From Pelodictyon luteolum DSM 273 (GTDB lineage: Bacteria; Bacteroidota; Chlorobiia; Chlorobiales; Chlorobiaceae): a DNA stretch of 64,000 nt. Location: the NCBI RefSeq assembly GCF_000012485.1, contig NC_007512.1, positions 559,001 to 623,000 on the forward strand, read 5' to 3'. Position numbers and translations under genes: made by a program. Shown here in pieces: positions 62,866-64,000 of the stretch. The notes under the pieces are model-generated. The model ran no database searches, was not told the origin of the DNA, and worked only from the letters and a program-made list of their open reading frames with translations. Position 1 is the first letter of the stretch; each line of letters opens with the position of its first letter.

Positions 62866-63468
62866 ATGAAAAAGGGCTATACGCATATCACGGTCATTCT
62901 TGACCGCTCGGGATCTATGGGAATCATCCGTGATGACACCATCGGCGGACTGAACGCGTTTGTCGATCGCCAGGCGGCGGAGCCGGGGGATGCGACCCTT
63001 ACGCTTGTGCAGTTCGATTCGGGGGATCCCTACGAGGTGCGCCTGCACTTCATGCCGATCGGCGAGGTTCGGGCGCTGAACCCTGAAACCTATGTTCCGA
63101 GGGGTATGACGCCGCTGCTCGATGCACTCGGCCGAGCAATCAACGACATAGAGTGCGGCATCGCAAAGCTTGAGGAAGGCCGGCGGCCCGAAACGGTTGT
63201 CGTTGCAGTCATTACCGACGGCCAGGAAAACTCGAGCACGGAGTTCACGAAGCCGCAGGTGGAGAAAATGGTCGGCCGGAAGTCGGCCGAAGGGTGGGAG
63301 TTCATTTTTCTCAGCGCAGATCTGTCGGCCATCGAGGACGCTCAGCAGCTGGGGTTTCGTCAGGATGCCACCGCATTATTCGACAAAAGCCCGGAAGGGG
63401 TGGCCTGCTGCATGGAGATGCTGTCGAGCAGGGTGAGCGAGAAGCGCATTGCTCCAGATGATGCGTGA
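62866..63468 (+). CDS. von Willebrand factor type A domain protein
   Basis: 200 residues forming a single vWA domain: MIDAS motif DRSGSMG (D13-x-S-x-S), TLVQFDSGDPYEV, the distal Thr in RGMTPLLDALGRAI, and VITDGQENSS with the last metal Asp. Cytoplasmic. vWA proteins bind partners through a metal ion; partner unknown. ATG 62866 follows AGGAGAA. Divergent from the HTH-Panacea-like gene with a shared ~200-bp upstream region. Confidence 0.88.
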   Translation: MKKGYTHITVILDRSGSMGIIRDDTIGGLNAFVDRQAAEPGDATLTLVQFDSGDPYEVRLHFMPIGEVRALNPETYVPRGMTPLLDALGRAINDIECGIAKLEEGRRPETVVVAVITDGQENSSTEFTKPQVEKMVGRKSAEGWEFIFLSADLSAIEDAQQLGFRQDATALFDKSPEGVACCMEMLSSRVSEKRIAPDDA

Positions 63469-63610
63469 TCATGTCATTCTGACTGTGCCCGGGACTCAAA
63501 TGATTTCAGGACGGTCTGAGTATCCTCGGAAGTGCTATATTTGCTCTGATGTGCAGCTGTAGTCGGCGGTGCATGCATTTTTATGCAATACAGACAGGAG
63601 TGAGAGACTT

Positions 63611-63967
63611 ATGGAGTTGACAGGTAAACTGGTTTCGGTGCTGCCGGAACAGACCGGGAACGGAAAAAACGGGGTGTGGCGGAAACAGGATGTAGTGATT
63701 GAGACTGAGGGCAAGTTCCCGAAAAAGATATGCGTCTCCATATGGGGAGACAAGGCTGACCGCTCTATTCTGCAGCCGGGAGCGCAGCTAAAGGTTTCTT
63801 TCGACCTTGAGAGCCGGGAGTTCAATGGTCGGTGGTATACGGATGTGAAGGCCTGGAAAGTGGAGACTGCCGGTGGCGGCAAGGCTGGGGGTGAGCGCTT
63901 TGCTCCCGCAGAGGGCGTGTATGATTCGGGACCTACGTCTTACGATGACGGCGATATGCCCTTCTGA
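63611..63967 (+). CDS. DUF3127 (OB-fold-like) protein
   Basis: 118 residues. MELTGKLVSVLPEQTGNGKNGVWRKQDVVIETEGKFPKKICVSIWGDKAD...LKVSFDLESREFNGRWYTDVKAWKVE is the DUF3127 pattern, an OB-fold-like domain common in Bacteroidetes and Chlorobi. The C-terminal tail is Gly/Ser-rich and ends in the acidic DDGDMPF, a tail like that of single-stranded DNA-binding proteins. Function not established; nucleic acid binding is inferred. ATG 63611 chosen over 63569 because the domain begins there. Confidence 0.82.
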   Translation: MELTGKLVSVLPEQTGNGKNGVWRKQDVVIETEGKFPKKICVSIWGDKADRSILQPGAQLKVSFDLESREFNGRWYTDVKAWKVETAGGGKAGGERFAPAEGVYDSGPTSYDDGDMPF

Positions 63968-63993
63968 GCAACCCTTAAACAAAGGACGTGGTC

Positions 63994-64000
63994 ATGGCCA
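63994..64000 (+). CDS. Start of a further gene (truncated by window edge)
   Basis: An ATG-GCC preceded by AAAGGA at 8 nt lies in the last 7 bases, 26 bp past the DUF3127 stop. Nothing more can be said. Confidence 0.3.

Overview
The window looks like chromosome of a green sulfur bacterium (Chlorobi, Chlorobium/Pelodictyon type). It is GC-rich and mostly housekeeping. Two small proteins around a dipeptidase gene resemble chlorosome envelope proteins, and the gene set (MacB-type fusion, acetate-type symporter with DUF4212 partner, class II photolyase, ClpX, GltBD) fits that group. The assignment is inferred from gene content, not from an rRNA.

1-9.4 kb (all minus strand): a probable pnp-mtnA methionine-salvage pair; then a tightly packed run TPR-aroE-lspA-tatD-TPR-cyclophilin-yggS that ends at an intrinsic terminator near 1.7 kb; then uvrC. 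9.4-15.9 kb: SSS symporter with its DUF4212 small subunit, a DUF302 protein, a porin, a NUDIX hydrolase, a PagL-like lipid A deacylase and pyrB. 16-22.5 kb: an ABC-F ATPase, then a TolC / membrane-fusion / MacB export operon. 22.9-36.1 kb: sucC, tadA, a DUF697-like membrane protein, a nitronate-monooxygenase-like flavoprotein, gpmA, gltB-gltD, a DUF4404 protein and clpX.

36.2-49.7 kb is the accessory part, a defence island entered through a tRNA-Val(GAC). The 3' part of the tRNA, from the anticodon loop onward, plus the next ~810 bp occurs twice without mismatch (36217-37067 and 39318-40168). The two copies bracket a metallophosphoesterase gene and an AbiEi-AbiEii toxin-antitoxin pair. After the right copy come a truncated, ~96% identical piece of the same AbiE pair, the 3' remnant of a RhuM-family gene, a second unrelated AbiEi-AbiEii pair, and a complete, translationally coupled type I Wadjet operon (jetABCD), which defends against plasmids. 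No integrase gene is visible.

50-64 kb returns to core genes: class I aldolase, DsbD, RNase R, a class II photolyase with an in-frame 42-bp tandem repeat, a glutamine amidotransferase, the two chlorosome-like genes flanking pepD, a Cys-rich repeat protein, an exonuclease, an HTH protein with a Panacea-like C-terminus (antitoxin-like) behind a perfect operator-like inverted repeat, a vWA protein, a DUF3127 protein, and the start of one more gene at the right edge.
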